A DNA stretch of 36,838 bases. Source: Planctomycetota bacterium (GTDB lineage: Bacteria; Planctomycetota; JACOTG01; JAJDCM01). The position numbers and the translations under genes were made by a program. The notes under the pieces are model-generated. The model saw only the letters and a program-made list of their open reading frames with translations, did no database searches and had not been told where the DNA came from. Every line of letters starts with the position of its first letter. Position 1 is the stretch's first letter. Location: NCBI GenBank assembly GCA_029260825.1, contig JAJDCM010000154.1, positions 1 through 36,838 of the forward strand, read 5' to 3'. Positions 14,860-22,394 of this stretch are shown piece by piece.

Positions 14860-17355
14860 TCAAACGGGGCAGGGGTCCCCAGAACTCATCTCCTCAAACC
14901 GATCATCGTTGGGCTCCAGCATCTGTTGAAGAATGCCAAGGAGGTCACCCGGTCGATACGGCTTCTGAAGGAACTTGATGTGATCGATGTTCTCGATCAT
15001 TGAAAGAGATGTACTTTCCGGATTGCCGCTGGCGAGAATGGCCTTCAGCGTTGGTCGGATTTCGAGCATCTTCTTCAGAGTGGACTTCCCATCCAGACGA
15101 GGCATCGTCACATCAAGGATAACCGCTACAATTTGATCTTGATGTTCCACGAACACCTGCAGCCCCTCGACTCCATCCGCAGCCTCAAGGACCTGATAAC
15201 CACTGAGCTCAAGGAACCGGCGAACAATGCTTCGAACCGATTCTTCATCATCGACGACGAGCACCCAGCCCTCTCCATCCTGATGAACCGTCGGTTCCTC
15301 CTTACATCGAAGGCTGGTAGCCGGAGCGGTCGAGGCGGGAAACAGAACCCTGATCCTCGATCCACGGTTCACCTCACTCGTCATCAAAATGGCGCCCTGA
15401 TGACTTCGTACGATTCCAAAAACTGCTGCCATCCCCAGGCCACGACCAGGAGCCTTGGTGCTAAAGAAAGGATCAAACATGTTCTCGATCGTTTCAGCCG
15501 TCATTCCCTGGCCTTCATCCTGGACCTCCAGAAAAACACATTCCCCTTCGTCCAGCTCGGCTCCCAGAAATGCATGATCAAAAGCCCCCTCGCTTCTTGA
15601 ACAAGTTCCGGTTATCACCCGGACCCGGCCATTCTTACCAACATGCGCGTCCGAGGCATTGGTGACCAGGTTGATCATGACCTGTCTCACTTGAGCAGGG
15701 TCACCTTCAATTGCCGGCAGCCCCTGGCTCAGGTCCTGTTCAAGGAGTGAATTCCTTTCGATCGAAACCCGGATGAGACTGATCATCTCTTCGGTCAATT
15801 CGGTGAGATCAAAACTGGTATGCTTCGATTTCCCGAGACCTGAATAGGAGAGCATCTGCGCTGTCAGCTCCGAGGCTCGGATCGCCGACAGCTCGATCTG
15901 GCGCAAGTATTCAGCAACCTCCGGATTCTCTTTGCTACAGCGAATGGCAAGGCTCGCGTTGCCAAGAACGCCCATGAGCAGATTGTTAAAATCGTGCGCA
16001 ATCCCTCCCGCCATCACGCCGAGGCTCTCCAGCTTTTGCGTATTCTGGATCTGCTTCTGAAAACTTTCCCGTTCCGCCTCCGCCTTGATCTTCTCGGTGA
16101 TATCAAGAGTCATCGCCACGTAGACCGGCTGGCTGTCGTAAGTCGCTCGATGAAAATGAATCTCGACAGGATAGAGAGTTCCATCCTTTCGGCAAAGGCG
16201 ACCGCGATGGAGAACTTGTTCTTTCTCATCCGACCGCAATGAAAGCAACAAAGACTTGAGGCCACAACCCTCTTGCTCATCCATGAGGATATCGGCCGGG
16301 GTCATCTTCTCCAGCTCCTCCATCCCGTATCCCAGGTTCGACCGAGCCGCGTCGTTGACCTGTAAGAATCGGAAGCGATGAACATCAAAGATGTAGACCT
16401 CATGAAGCATGTCCTTCAGAATTCTTCCCAACTGGGCTTCTCGTTGCTCAGCTTCGACTCGCTGAACATGGCTCGTGTAGCCAACGATGACAGCTGCGGT
16501 CGTCGAGAGAAACGGCTGAAGGTAATCGATCATCGAGGACTCATAACCCCCCGCTCGATTGGCGATGCCCGCCATACCCACGAGCTCTTTTCCATGGTAG
16601 AGAGGAACACCAAGAAAGGCGTTCAGATCGGGGTGACCGCCGGGAAGGCCACAGCTCTCCGGGTGGCCTTTTGGATCATTGCTAATGATCGGTTTCCCAT
16701 TTCTGATCACGTACCCGAAGAGACTTTGGAGGTTGCCAAACTCGAGTCCGGAAGGGGCATTTTCGTGAAAAAACTTTCTTGTGGCCTCATCCCAGGCCAG
16801 GTTCGTGATGGCATGAGTCTTCAAGTAGGGTGTCTTTGAGTGATCTTTGAGGTGGATCTCGCCAATGAATCCGTACTCGCTCTTCGTCAACTCGATCAAG
16901 CTTGCCAGAAGGTTGTCAAAGACCTCTTTTGGACTATTGCTTCGAATAAAATCGAGCTGGATACGACGGATCGATTCGAGGAGAAACCCGTCTTCTATCC
17001 CCTGAGTCGTGTCTCGTGCAACCGAGTAGATCAGCCCCTTCTCCGCGTCCGGAGTCGCCGTCCACGTGAACCAAACGTAAGATCCATCCCGCTTCCGGTA
17101 GCGATTCGAAAAGCTCCGGGTGAGACCTCCCTGCTTGAGGCGCTCAAGCTCGACAATCGTGGGCCCCAGATCATCTGCATGGACGAAAACGAGAAAGGGC
17201 GTGGTTTTTAGCTCTTCCTCGGTATAGCCCAAGGCATGCAAAAAAGCGGGGTTGACCTGCTTGAAGTACCCATCGAAACTCGCTACACAGAGTAGATCCA
17301 GAGAAAGCTCGAACAGCCTGCATTGCTCATCGCGCGGATCGAGCTCTGGTTCCAT
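14860..17355 (-). CDS. Hybrid sensor histidine kinase (PAS-GAF-PAS-HisKA-HATPase-REC)
   Basis: 831 residues, no membrane segment, so a soluble cytoplasmic sensor. PAS 1 at about 13-120 (VNPAFLHALGYTEEEL), GAF at about 140-295 (NAFLGVPLYHGKELVGMAGI), PAS 2 at about 305-425 (VNDAARSNLGYGMEEL, then CRKDGTLYPVEIHF). Dimerisation/phosphoacceptor H454 in GGIAHDFNNLL; ATPase boxes NLVTNASDA (562-570), DEGQGM (613-618), FDPFFSTK (627-634) and GRGLGM (637-642). The C-terminal receiver has VVDDEE (700-705), phosphoacceptor D748 and K798. The HDFNN form is that of NtrB-like/PAS hybrid kinases. It lies 57 bases upstream of the Ser/Thr kinase fusion on the same strand and is probably co-transcribed. The receiver carries no output domain, so the signal must pass on by phosphotransfer or contact. 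Confidence 0.93.
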   Translation of the reverse strand: MEPELDPRDEQCRLFELSLDLLCVASFDGYFKQVNPAFLHALGYTEEELKTTPFLVFVHADDLGPTIVELERLKQGGLTRSFSNRYRKRDGSYVWFTWTATPDAEKGLIYSVARDTTQGIEDGFLLESIRRIQLDFIRSNSPKEVFDNLLASLIELTKSEYGFIGEIHLKDHSKTPYLKTHAITNLAWDEATRKFFHENAPSGLEFGNLQSLFGYVIRNGKPIISNDPKGHPESCGLPGGHPDLNAFLGVPLYHGKELVGMAGIANRAGGYESSMIDYLQPFLSTTAAVIVGYTSHVQRVEAEQREAQLGRILKDMLHEVYIFDVHRFRFLQVNDAARSNLGYGMEELEKMTPADILMDEQEGCGLKSLLLSLRSDEKEQVLHRGRLCRKDGTLYPVEIHFHRATYDSQPVYVAMTLDITEKIKAEAERESFQKQIQNTQKLESLGVMAGGIAHDFNNLLMGVLGNASLAIRCSKENPEVAEYLRQIELSAIRASELTAQMLSYSGLGKSKHTSFDLTELTEEMISLIRVSIERNSLLEQDLSQGLPAIEGDPAQVRQVMINLVTNASDAHVGKNGRVRVITGTCSRSEGAFDHAFLGAELDEGECVFLEVQDEGQGMTAETIENMFDPFFSTKAPGRGLGMAAVFGIVRSHQGAILMTSEVNRGSRIRVLFPASTAPATSLRCKEEPTVHQDGEGWVLVVDDEESVRSIVRRFLELSGYQVLEAADGVEGLQVFVEHQDQIVAVILDVTMPRLDGKSTLKKMLEIRPTLKAILASGNPESTSLSMIENIDHIKFLQKPYRPGDLLGILQQMLEPNDDRFEEMSSGDPCPV

Positions 17356-17463
17356 GCCGCCTCTCCCAAGTATTCGCGTCTACCAGGGGTCAGTATCGGC
17401 ATCGAAAGACGTTGGCTTCACACGAATCTTATTGGATCTCGGCTGAGCTGGAAAGGGTCAATT

Positions 17464-17479
17464 CGCTACGGAAGTAGCG
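17464..17479 (-). terminator. Weak hairpin downstream of the YdbC-family gene
   Basis: Six-base arms CGCTAC/GTAGCG around a 4-base loop (TTCC on the minus strand), followed on that strand by AATTGACCCTTTCC. It may end the SPFH operon. The T-run is poor. The rest of 17356-17561 shows nothing recognisable. Confidence 0.3.
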
Positions 17480-17561
17480 ATCCGGCCGTAAGTTCGACAG
17501 AAGTCCTGCCAAACTCCGTCGACCATCGGCCGGGCAGCCATAGCAGCCCGTTGATAAGTGC

Positions 17562-18218
17562 TTACGACCCTCCTTCGAGAATCAGCCGAAACGACGGTTC
17601 GGCCAGGATCCGATGACCCGAAACCGAAACGATATCTCGGTCAATTCCGGCAGCGTTGCTGAGCTCCGGAAAGGTGTTGGCCTGATACTCCTCGTGTACT
17701 CTTTCGTCCGGCCAACCGGTGATCACCAGGAAGCGCTCGGAGTCATCGAGGCACCGGCAAAAGAGCCCCCCAACCATACCAGCCTTCTTCATCCCCGGCC
17801 CCCAGACATCCTCTTGCGCCCGGAGGAAAGAACTTTCTCTCTTTGAATGGATCCGGCAATTCGCAACGCGAATAAAATGAGCTTCATCCAGAGAGTGAAC
17901 AAGCGACGTAGACCGGGAGCCAGCTAGATGTCCCTCAACGAATGCCAGGGAAATCTTGGTGTCGATCAGGGAGGAGCGCTGGTGGGACCGGTCAAAAATG
18001 GGGTCGTGAGAATCTCGCATGAACACCCGGTAAGACTCATTATCGTTCCAGAGACCGACAATCGCGGCGAGGGGGTAAGGCCCGGTGGATGGCGATTGAA
18101 CCCATCCACCGGTTTGCCCGAGAAAACCTGGGACCTCTCGGAGCGCAGACCACTCACGCTGCCCCCGTGAAAACAGGGCCTGATCAGAAACCTGACAGAG
18201 AATCCACTTGACCAGCAT
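17562..18218 (-). CDS. YdbC-family (DUF4937) protein
   Basis: 218 residues, the usual length of the family. The N-terminal half has MLVKWILCQV, FSRGQREWSALREVPGFLGQ, a GGW and WNDNESYRVFMRDSHDPIF; the C-terminal half has FIRVANCRIHSKRESSFLRA, WGPGMKKAGMVGGLF and DRDIVSVSGHRI. Both halves look like ferredoxin-like, antibiotic-monooxygenase-type folds, as known for this uncharacterised family. The ATG at 18218-18216 has AGGGA upstream. It starts 17 bases after the stop of an SPFH gene and is probably the last gene of that operon. The link between a YdbC-type protein and SPFH proteins is not explained. Confidence 0.7.
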   Translation of the reverse strand: MLVKWILCQVSDQALFSRGQREWSALREVPGFLGQTGGWVQSPSTGPYPLAAIVGLWNDNESYRVFMRDSHDPIFDRSHQRSSLIDTKISLAFVEGHLAGSRSTSLVHSLDEAHFIRVANCRIHSKRESSFLRAQEDVWGPGMKKAGMVGGLFCRCLDDSERFLVITGWPDERVHEEYQANTFPELSNAAGIDRDIVSVSGHRILAEPSFRLILEGGS

Positions 18219-18235
18219 GGGTCGTCCCTGGTGGC

Positions 18236-19825
18236 TTACTTCTGGCTAAAATCCCTGGCTTGCTTGCCTAGCAAAGTAGATGTGAACCCCTTGAGGTCGG
18301 TCCAAAACGTGCCTTCTCCGGCATAAAGTAAGTTGAGCTCGATGTCCTCGGGAAGATTCGAGGCAAAGACCCACTGATTGTAAGCCTCACCCGTTCCAAA
18401 GGCCGAAACTGCAAGACTGAACTTCTGGGCCTTTGCTTCCTCGAGAAGCTGGGAAGCCTGCGCCTCCGCCTGACCGTGAAGAACTCGTGATTGGGCTTCG
18501 AGTTCGGCAATCTTTCGGTCGATTGCTGCTACAAGCTGCTCGGTTTCGGCCGCCGTCTCTTCCGCCTTCTTTTTCCCTTCAGCCAGGACTCCAGCCACCA
18601 TTCGCTCCGTATCGGCTTCGATGCGCGCAACCTCCAGCTTCACCTTTTGCTCGGATTCGATCAAGGTTGCCTCGGTCTTGGCGGTGAGCTGCTCCTGGTC
18701 GCGAGTCAGCTTCAGTTCATCGGCAATGTTCGCGTTCTGAATGGGGATCCGGACTTCCTGGGGAATGTAGATGTGGCGAACAAGCCCGTACAACAAAGTA
18801 ATGTTCTTGTCGGCGAGGACATTTTCAAACTCGGCTGACGTATCTAGCTGAAACTTCTGGCGTGTCTCACCAACAAGGAGCTCGACCGCACCTTTCTTGG
18901 ATCCAACGTTTCGACAAATGCTCTCGATCTGAGGAACCACCACCTTTTCTTCCACCGCCATAACGTTTCCAAACTTTCGGACCGCCTCGGCCGCCTGATC
19001 AGGCATGATTCCCCAGATAGCGGTGAAATCCATGAAAATGGGAAAACCATCGTTTGAGGGGAAATTGATGCCGGTAGAGTCGTCAGCCACCATGGGCTCG
19101 CCACTCTCATCCAGGCGAATTCGACCATCCCTATCCACCGCCCGCTTAACGGAAACCGTCTTCTCCAGAAAGCCTATTTCCACGATGTCTATCTGCTGCT
19201 CCTTGGGATTTGTGAAGTAGATCCCGGAGGGGAGAACGTTGTTTTGGATACCGGCAACCGCTTTGGTAATCGGGTTGTTTGTGAGGTTCGTGACAACTCC
19301 CACATATCCAGTAGGAATTTCTACCCAACCCGAATGCTTGCTCTGATTGTGTTTTGTTTCCATTCGGGTCTTGATGATCTCAACTTCATAGGCGTAAGGG
19401 TTTACTCGATAACGCCCTGGCCCATAGACCTTCCGCAAGACACCCTTGTAATCCGTTTCCCCCAGTTCACCGTCGACAAGGAACTGTCCTCCCGGCAAAT
19501 CTCCCCCCAGCTTGCTGGCAAAGATAGCCACTTCGCCAGGCTCCACGACCAGGTCGTCGACCAGATTTCGATCCCACCAAATGGGACAGTAGAAATGCCG
19601 TCCCGGGCCTCTCAGGTGTTCAAGAACCCCGATTTCCCCTGCTTCGTAGTTGGCAAGCCTCCCCTCGGGGATCTTGCCTTCCCCGAAAATCAAAGGTCCT
19701 TTGTATCGCAACATCAGACTCTTACCCGGAGGTACATAAACTCGATTAATAACCCAATGGAAACCACCAAGCCCCAGTGTCAACACCAGGAACAGGAACC
19801 CACCGATGATTGCTTTGGTACGCAT
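18236..19825 (-). CDS. SPFH/band-7 domain membrane protein (second of tandem pair)
   Basis: 529 residues from the ATG at 19825-19823 (GAGG 10 bases upstream). A GTG at 19849-19847 would overlap the stop of the upstream gene as GTGA and is an alternative coupled start. One membrane segment near the N-terminus (IIGGFLFLVLTLGLGG) is followed by VYVPPGKSL. Beta-rich repeats carry G-PGRYRVNPYAYEVEI and IPTGYVGVVTNLTNNP. The SPFH core (about 165-370) includes FPSNDGFPIFMDFTAIWGI. A long charged coiled coil (about 370-480: LTRDQEQLTAKTEATLIESE, RKIAELEAQSRVLHGQAEAQ) follows, then AVSAFGTGEAYNQWVFA. The family forms membrane-bound oligomeric cages and microdomains (flotillin, HflK/C, stomatin). It is paralogous to the upstream gene. 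Confidence 0.88.
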   Translation of the reverse strand: MRTKAIIGGFLFLVLTLGLGGFHWVINRVYVPPGKSLMLRYKGPLIFGEGKIPEGRLANYEAGEIGVLEHLRGPGRHFYCPIWWDRNLVDDLVVEPGEVAIFASKLGGDLPGGQFLVDGELGETDYKGVLRKVYGPGRYRVNPYAYEVEIIKTRMETKHNQSKHSGWVEIPTGYVGVVTNLTNNPITKAVAGIQNNVLPSGIYFTNPKEQQIDIVEIGFLEKTVSVKRAVDRDGRIRLDESGEPMVADDSTGINFPSNDGFPIFMDFTAIWGIMPDQAAEAVRKFGNVMAVEEKVVVPQIESICRNVGSKKGAVELLVGETRQKFQLDTSAEFENVLADKNITLLYGLVRHIYIPQEVRIPIQNANIADELKLTRDQEQLTAKTEATLIESEQKVKLEVARIEADTERMVAGVLAEGKKKAEETAAETEQLVAAIDRKIAELEAQSRVLHGQAEAQASQLLEEAKAQKFSLAVSAFGTGEAYNQWVFASNLPEDIELNLLYAGEGTFWTDLKGFTSTLLGKQARDFSQK

Positions 19826-19845
19826 GGCTCTGAATCCTCGCTTTC

Positions 19846-21372
19846 TCACTTTGACTCGGTTGGACCGGTATCTCGAGCAAACGACTCAAACACCTTCATG
19901 ATGGGACTATCCGCGGTATTGCTCATGATGCTTCGGTAAGCGGGAGCCATCTTTCGAAAGAGCACATATCGTGCGTATTCCTGCCCGTTTCCACCAAAGG
20001 CGTTAACTGCGACCTTCCAACCCGCCGCCGCGGCTTCGTTGTCAAACCGGACAACCTCTGCCTCCGCCCTCCCTCTTGCGACAATCGCCGCCGCTTCGTC
20101 CTTGGCAGCTTCCAGCCGGAAACCAGCGACTCCCAGCTTTTCGTTCGCCTTGACGACTGCGACTTCCTGCACACGCTGTGCCTGGGTGACGATCGTTACG
20201 ACCTCTTGATCTGCTTTTACCAGAGCTTGCTTCTGAAGAATGAGAGCTCTCTGCATACCTAACTGCTTTTCTGATTCCTGCTGGATGATCTGACGCTGAT
20301 ACTGGCTTTCCTCTTGTTTTGCAATTTCCCGCCCCCGAACTGGCTCGGCAATCTTCTCCGGCGGTTTGATCTTGGTGATGAGGGCCTGAATGATCTCGAT
20401 CCCCAGAGGCTCGCAATACTCGCGCATCGCGCTCTGGAACTTTTCCTGGAACTGTGTCCGGGTTTCACCTTGAATCATCTCCCGGCCAAGGCTCTTTGAT
20501 CCCTCGAGGCGGCAAAAGCTACGGGCGTTGGGAAGAACGACCTTGCGAATGATTTCATCATCGACCCGCTCACCGTTTTCATCCTCGTTGTACGTGACAA
20601 AAACCTCGGCGGCCCGATCCGGTACCACCCGAAACTCGATGATCCCATCAAGGCTGACCCAGAAACCGTCCTTTGACGGAAACCCAAGATCCCGATTCTC
20701 GGCCAGGTTGAGTCTCTGGCTCCGACAATCCACGAGGCTGATCCGGGTCACGTATCGATTGACGTAGTAGGTTCCGGGATCCAGTGTTTCTTTTTGAACT
20801 CCTCGCTCCCCTTTCTCCACCAGGAGCATGTTCGGATTCACGGGGAGAGGATCGGCAAGACTGGTGACCACACCCTTGAAACCAGCGGGAACCGTGGTGG
20901 GCTCGTGAAGCTCCACTTTCTCGAGATAAGGATTGATGCGATACCGACCCGGTTTCAACACTTCGGCTACGATGCCTTTCTGGCCGGGTTCTCGCGCCAA
21001 CAATTCACCATAGGCGAGATCATCTCCGTACAAACGAATCCGGACACCAAGACGATTCGCAGGCACTTCTATCTGAGGAATCACTTCCCAACCCCAAAGG
21101 TAAGGGTTCTTGAAGTACCTTCCCTCGGAAAGAACCTCTTCCTGCACTCCCTTGTGATCGGCTGATCTTGCCACTTCGTCGCTATTCACAAGATCCAGCC
21201 CGGTCTTCTTGGTCAGGATGGCAATGTGTTTGGCGGGCACATCAATTCGAAACGACGAATAGACAAACCAAAGGGACATGAGACTCCCCAGCGCGACGAG
21301 GGGAACAACGACGAGGGCCACCCTCGCGAACCGAGGGGGAAGTTTCGGAACCTTCCTTCTTTGCAAGTCCAT
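19846..21372 (-). CDS. SPFH/band-7 domain membrane protein (first of tandem pair)
   Basis: 508 residues. ATG at 21372-21370 with GGAGA 7 bases upstream. Membrane segment at about 16-40 (VALVVVPLVALGSLMSLWFV). The same layout as the downstream paralogue: VPAKHIAIL, KGIVAEVLKPGRYRINPY and VPAGFKGVVTSL beta modules, then the SPFH core with FPSKDGFWVSLDGIIEFRVV, a coiled coil (about 345-440; QYQRQIIQQESEKQLGMQRA), and AVNAFGGNGQEYARYVLFRK. The shared modules show tandem duplication. Together they may form a hetero-oligomer like HflK-HflC, but both differ from that pair in their long N-terminal barrel region. No partner protease is visible; the only other gene of the operon is the YdbC-family one. 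Confidence 0.88.
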   Translation of the reverse strand: MDLQRRKVPKLPPRFARVALVVVPLVALGSLMSLWFVYSSFRIDVPAKHIAILTKKTGLDLVNSDEVARSADHKGVQEEVLSEGRYFKNPYLWGWEVIPQIEVPANRLGVRIRLYGDDLAYGELLAREPGQKGIVAEVLKPGRYRINPYLEKVELHEPTTVPAGFKGVVTSLADPLPVNPNMLLVEKGERGVQKETLDPGTYYVNRYVTRISLVDCRSQRLNLAENRDLGFPSKDGFWVSLDGIIEFRVVPDRAAEVFVTYNEDENGERVDDEIIRKVVLPNARSFCRLEGSKSLGREMIQGETRTQFQEKFQSAMREYCEPLGIEIIQALITKIKPPEKIAEPVRGREIAKQEESQYQRQIIQQESEKQLGMQRALILQKQALVKADQEVVTIVTQAQRVQEVAVVKANEKLGVAGFRLEAAKDEAAAIVARGRAEAEVVRFDNEAAAAGWKVAVNAFGGNGQEYARYVLFRKMAPAYRSIMSNTADSPIMKVFESFARDTGPTESK

Positions 21373-21676
21373 ATATATTCTCCATTTTCAGCCATTTAGA
21401 ACCCGGCGCTAAGGACCGTCGAAACAGCCGGAAATAACTCACATGAGATATGAACGACAAAAGCTGCCCACGGTTCAAACCGCTCTATCCTCGACCAATC
21501 TCACCTCGTCTTGACAGAACAAAATTGTGACGCGGAGATTTTGGCAAAACACCATCAAAAAAGGGCCTGCCGCGGACGGCAGACCCCTGCTCCCCAACCG
21601 CGCATTGGGTTGGGAATAGCAATAAATACTGGAAGTATTGAATTGCAGAGAAACGTCATTCTTGCTCGCAATTCAT
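21373..21676. other. 304-base intergenic region
   Basis: It contains the leader of the SPFH operon and the terminator of the GlcG/HbpS-like gene (21557-21586), both on the minus strand. No convincing promoter boxes were found for the SPFH operon, which should start here. Confidence 0.55.
21557..21586 (-). terminator. Rho-independent terminator of the GlcG/HbpS-like gene
   Basis: On the minus strand GGGTCTGCCG pairs with CGGCAGGCCC (10 pairs, one G-T) around a TCCG loop, followed directly by TTTTTT. It lies 90 bases after the stop at 21677. Confidence 0.88.
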
Positions 21677-22096
21677 CTAGCTCATCCCGTTCGCTCCGGC
21701 CTCGGCGACAGCATGGTCATCCTCGACCGTGCTGCCCGACACACCGATGGCACCAACAACGACACCGTTGCCGTTCCGAAGGGGAACGCCACCCGGGAAG
21801 GAGATCAAGCCACCATTGGAATGCTCGATGTTGAAGAGAGATCCGCCGGGCTGGGAGAGTTTGCCGATCTCCCCGGTGTTCATGTCAAAGAAGCGCGCCG
21901 TTTTTGCCTTCTTGTGAGCAATATCAATTGAACCCAGCCACGCGCCATCCATCCGTTGGAACGCTTTGAGATTGGCTCCGGCATCAACGACGGCGATGTT
22001 CATTTTGACGCCCATCTCTTCCGACTTCTTGATCGCTGCTGCGATCGCCGCCTGGGCGCAATCCAACGTCAAATCACTCATGGTTGCAGTTGACAT
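21677..22096 (-). CDS. GlcG/HbpS-like (DUF336) heme-binding family protein
   Basis: 139 residues. ATG at 22096-22094 with AGGAG 7 bases upstream; the open frame continues 44 codons further without features. The whole length matches the family: [73 protein letters not shown] and DDHAVAEAG. No signal peptide, so cytoplasmic. Members bind heme or cobalamin or act as GlcG-type proteins of unknown role; the ligand here is not known. It has its own terminator and is divergent from the Cys-rich exported protein gene. Confidence 0.88.
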   Translation of the reverse strand: MSTATMSDLTLDCAQAAIAAAIKKSEEMGVKMNIAVVDAGANLKAFQRMDGAWLGSIDIAHKKAKTARFFDMNTGEIGKLSQPGGSLFNIEHSNGGLISFPGGVPLRNGNGVVVGAIGVSGSTVEDDHAVAEAGANGMS

Positions 22097-22254
22097 GCTG
22101 ATTCTCCTGGCAAACAGTTCGGCGCCGGAAAAACCGTTGGCGCCAGGGCCTAATTGTGTGAAGAGGGATATGCGAGCAAAGGTAGCGGATGACCCACCCC
22201 CTCCGCAAGCTTCTTGTCCCGGACCCAAACTTCCCCAAAAAAAGCCTAGACAAA

Positions 22255-22271
22255 AGGGCCCAACGGGCCCT
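22255..22271. repeat. Short perfect hairpin in a divergent intergenic region
   Basis: Arms AGGGCCC and GGGCCCT around AAC, flanked by AAAA on one side, which reads TTTT after the stem on the minus strand. It is upstream of both divergent genes (22096 minus, 22395 plus), so it could block minus-strand read-through or be an operator. Function unknown. Confidence 0.45.
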
Positions 22272-22294
22272 CAAAAGACGCCCAGACCCAGGCG

Positions 22295-22323
22295 TTGACA
22301 AATTCACCAACAACCACTAAAAT
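22295..22323 (+). promoter_or_regulatory. Near-consensus sigma70 promoter of the Cys-rich exported protein gene
   Basis: TTGACA (22295-22300), a 17-base spacer, TAAAAT (22318-22323). All 6 positions of the -35 and 5 of 6 of the -10 match consensus with ideal spacing. Transcription would begin near 22330, about 65 bases before the GTG start. This is the best promoter in the window. Confidence 0.75.
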
Positions 22324-22394
22324 CATATATAACTTAGCTTTAGAGATGGTGGGGATCTCTCTTCAGAATAGACAGGATCATAGGAGAGTCAGTC

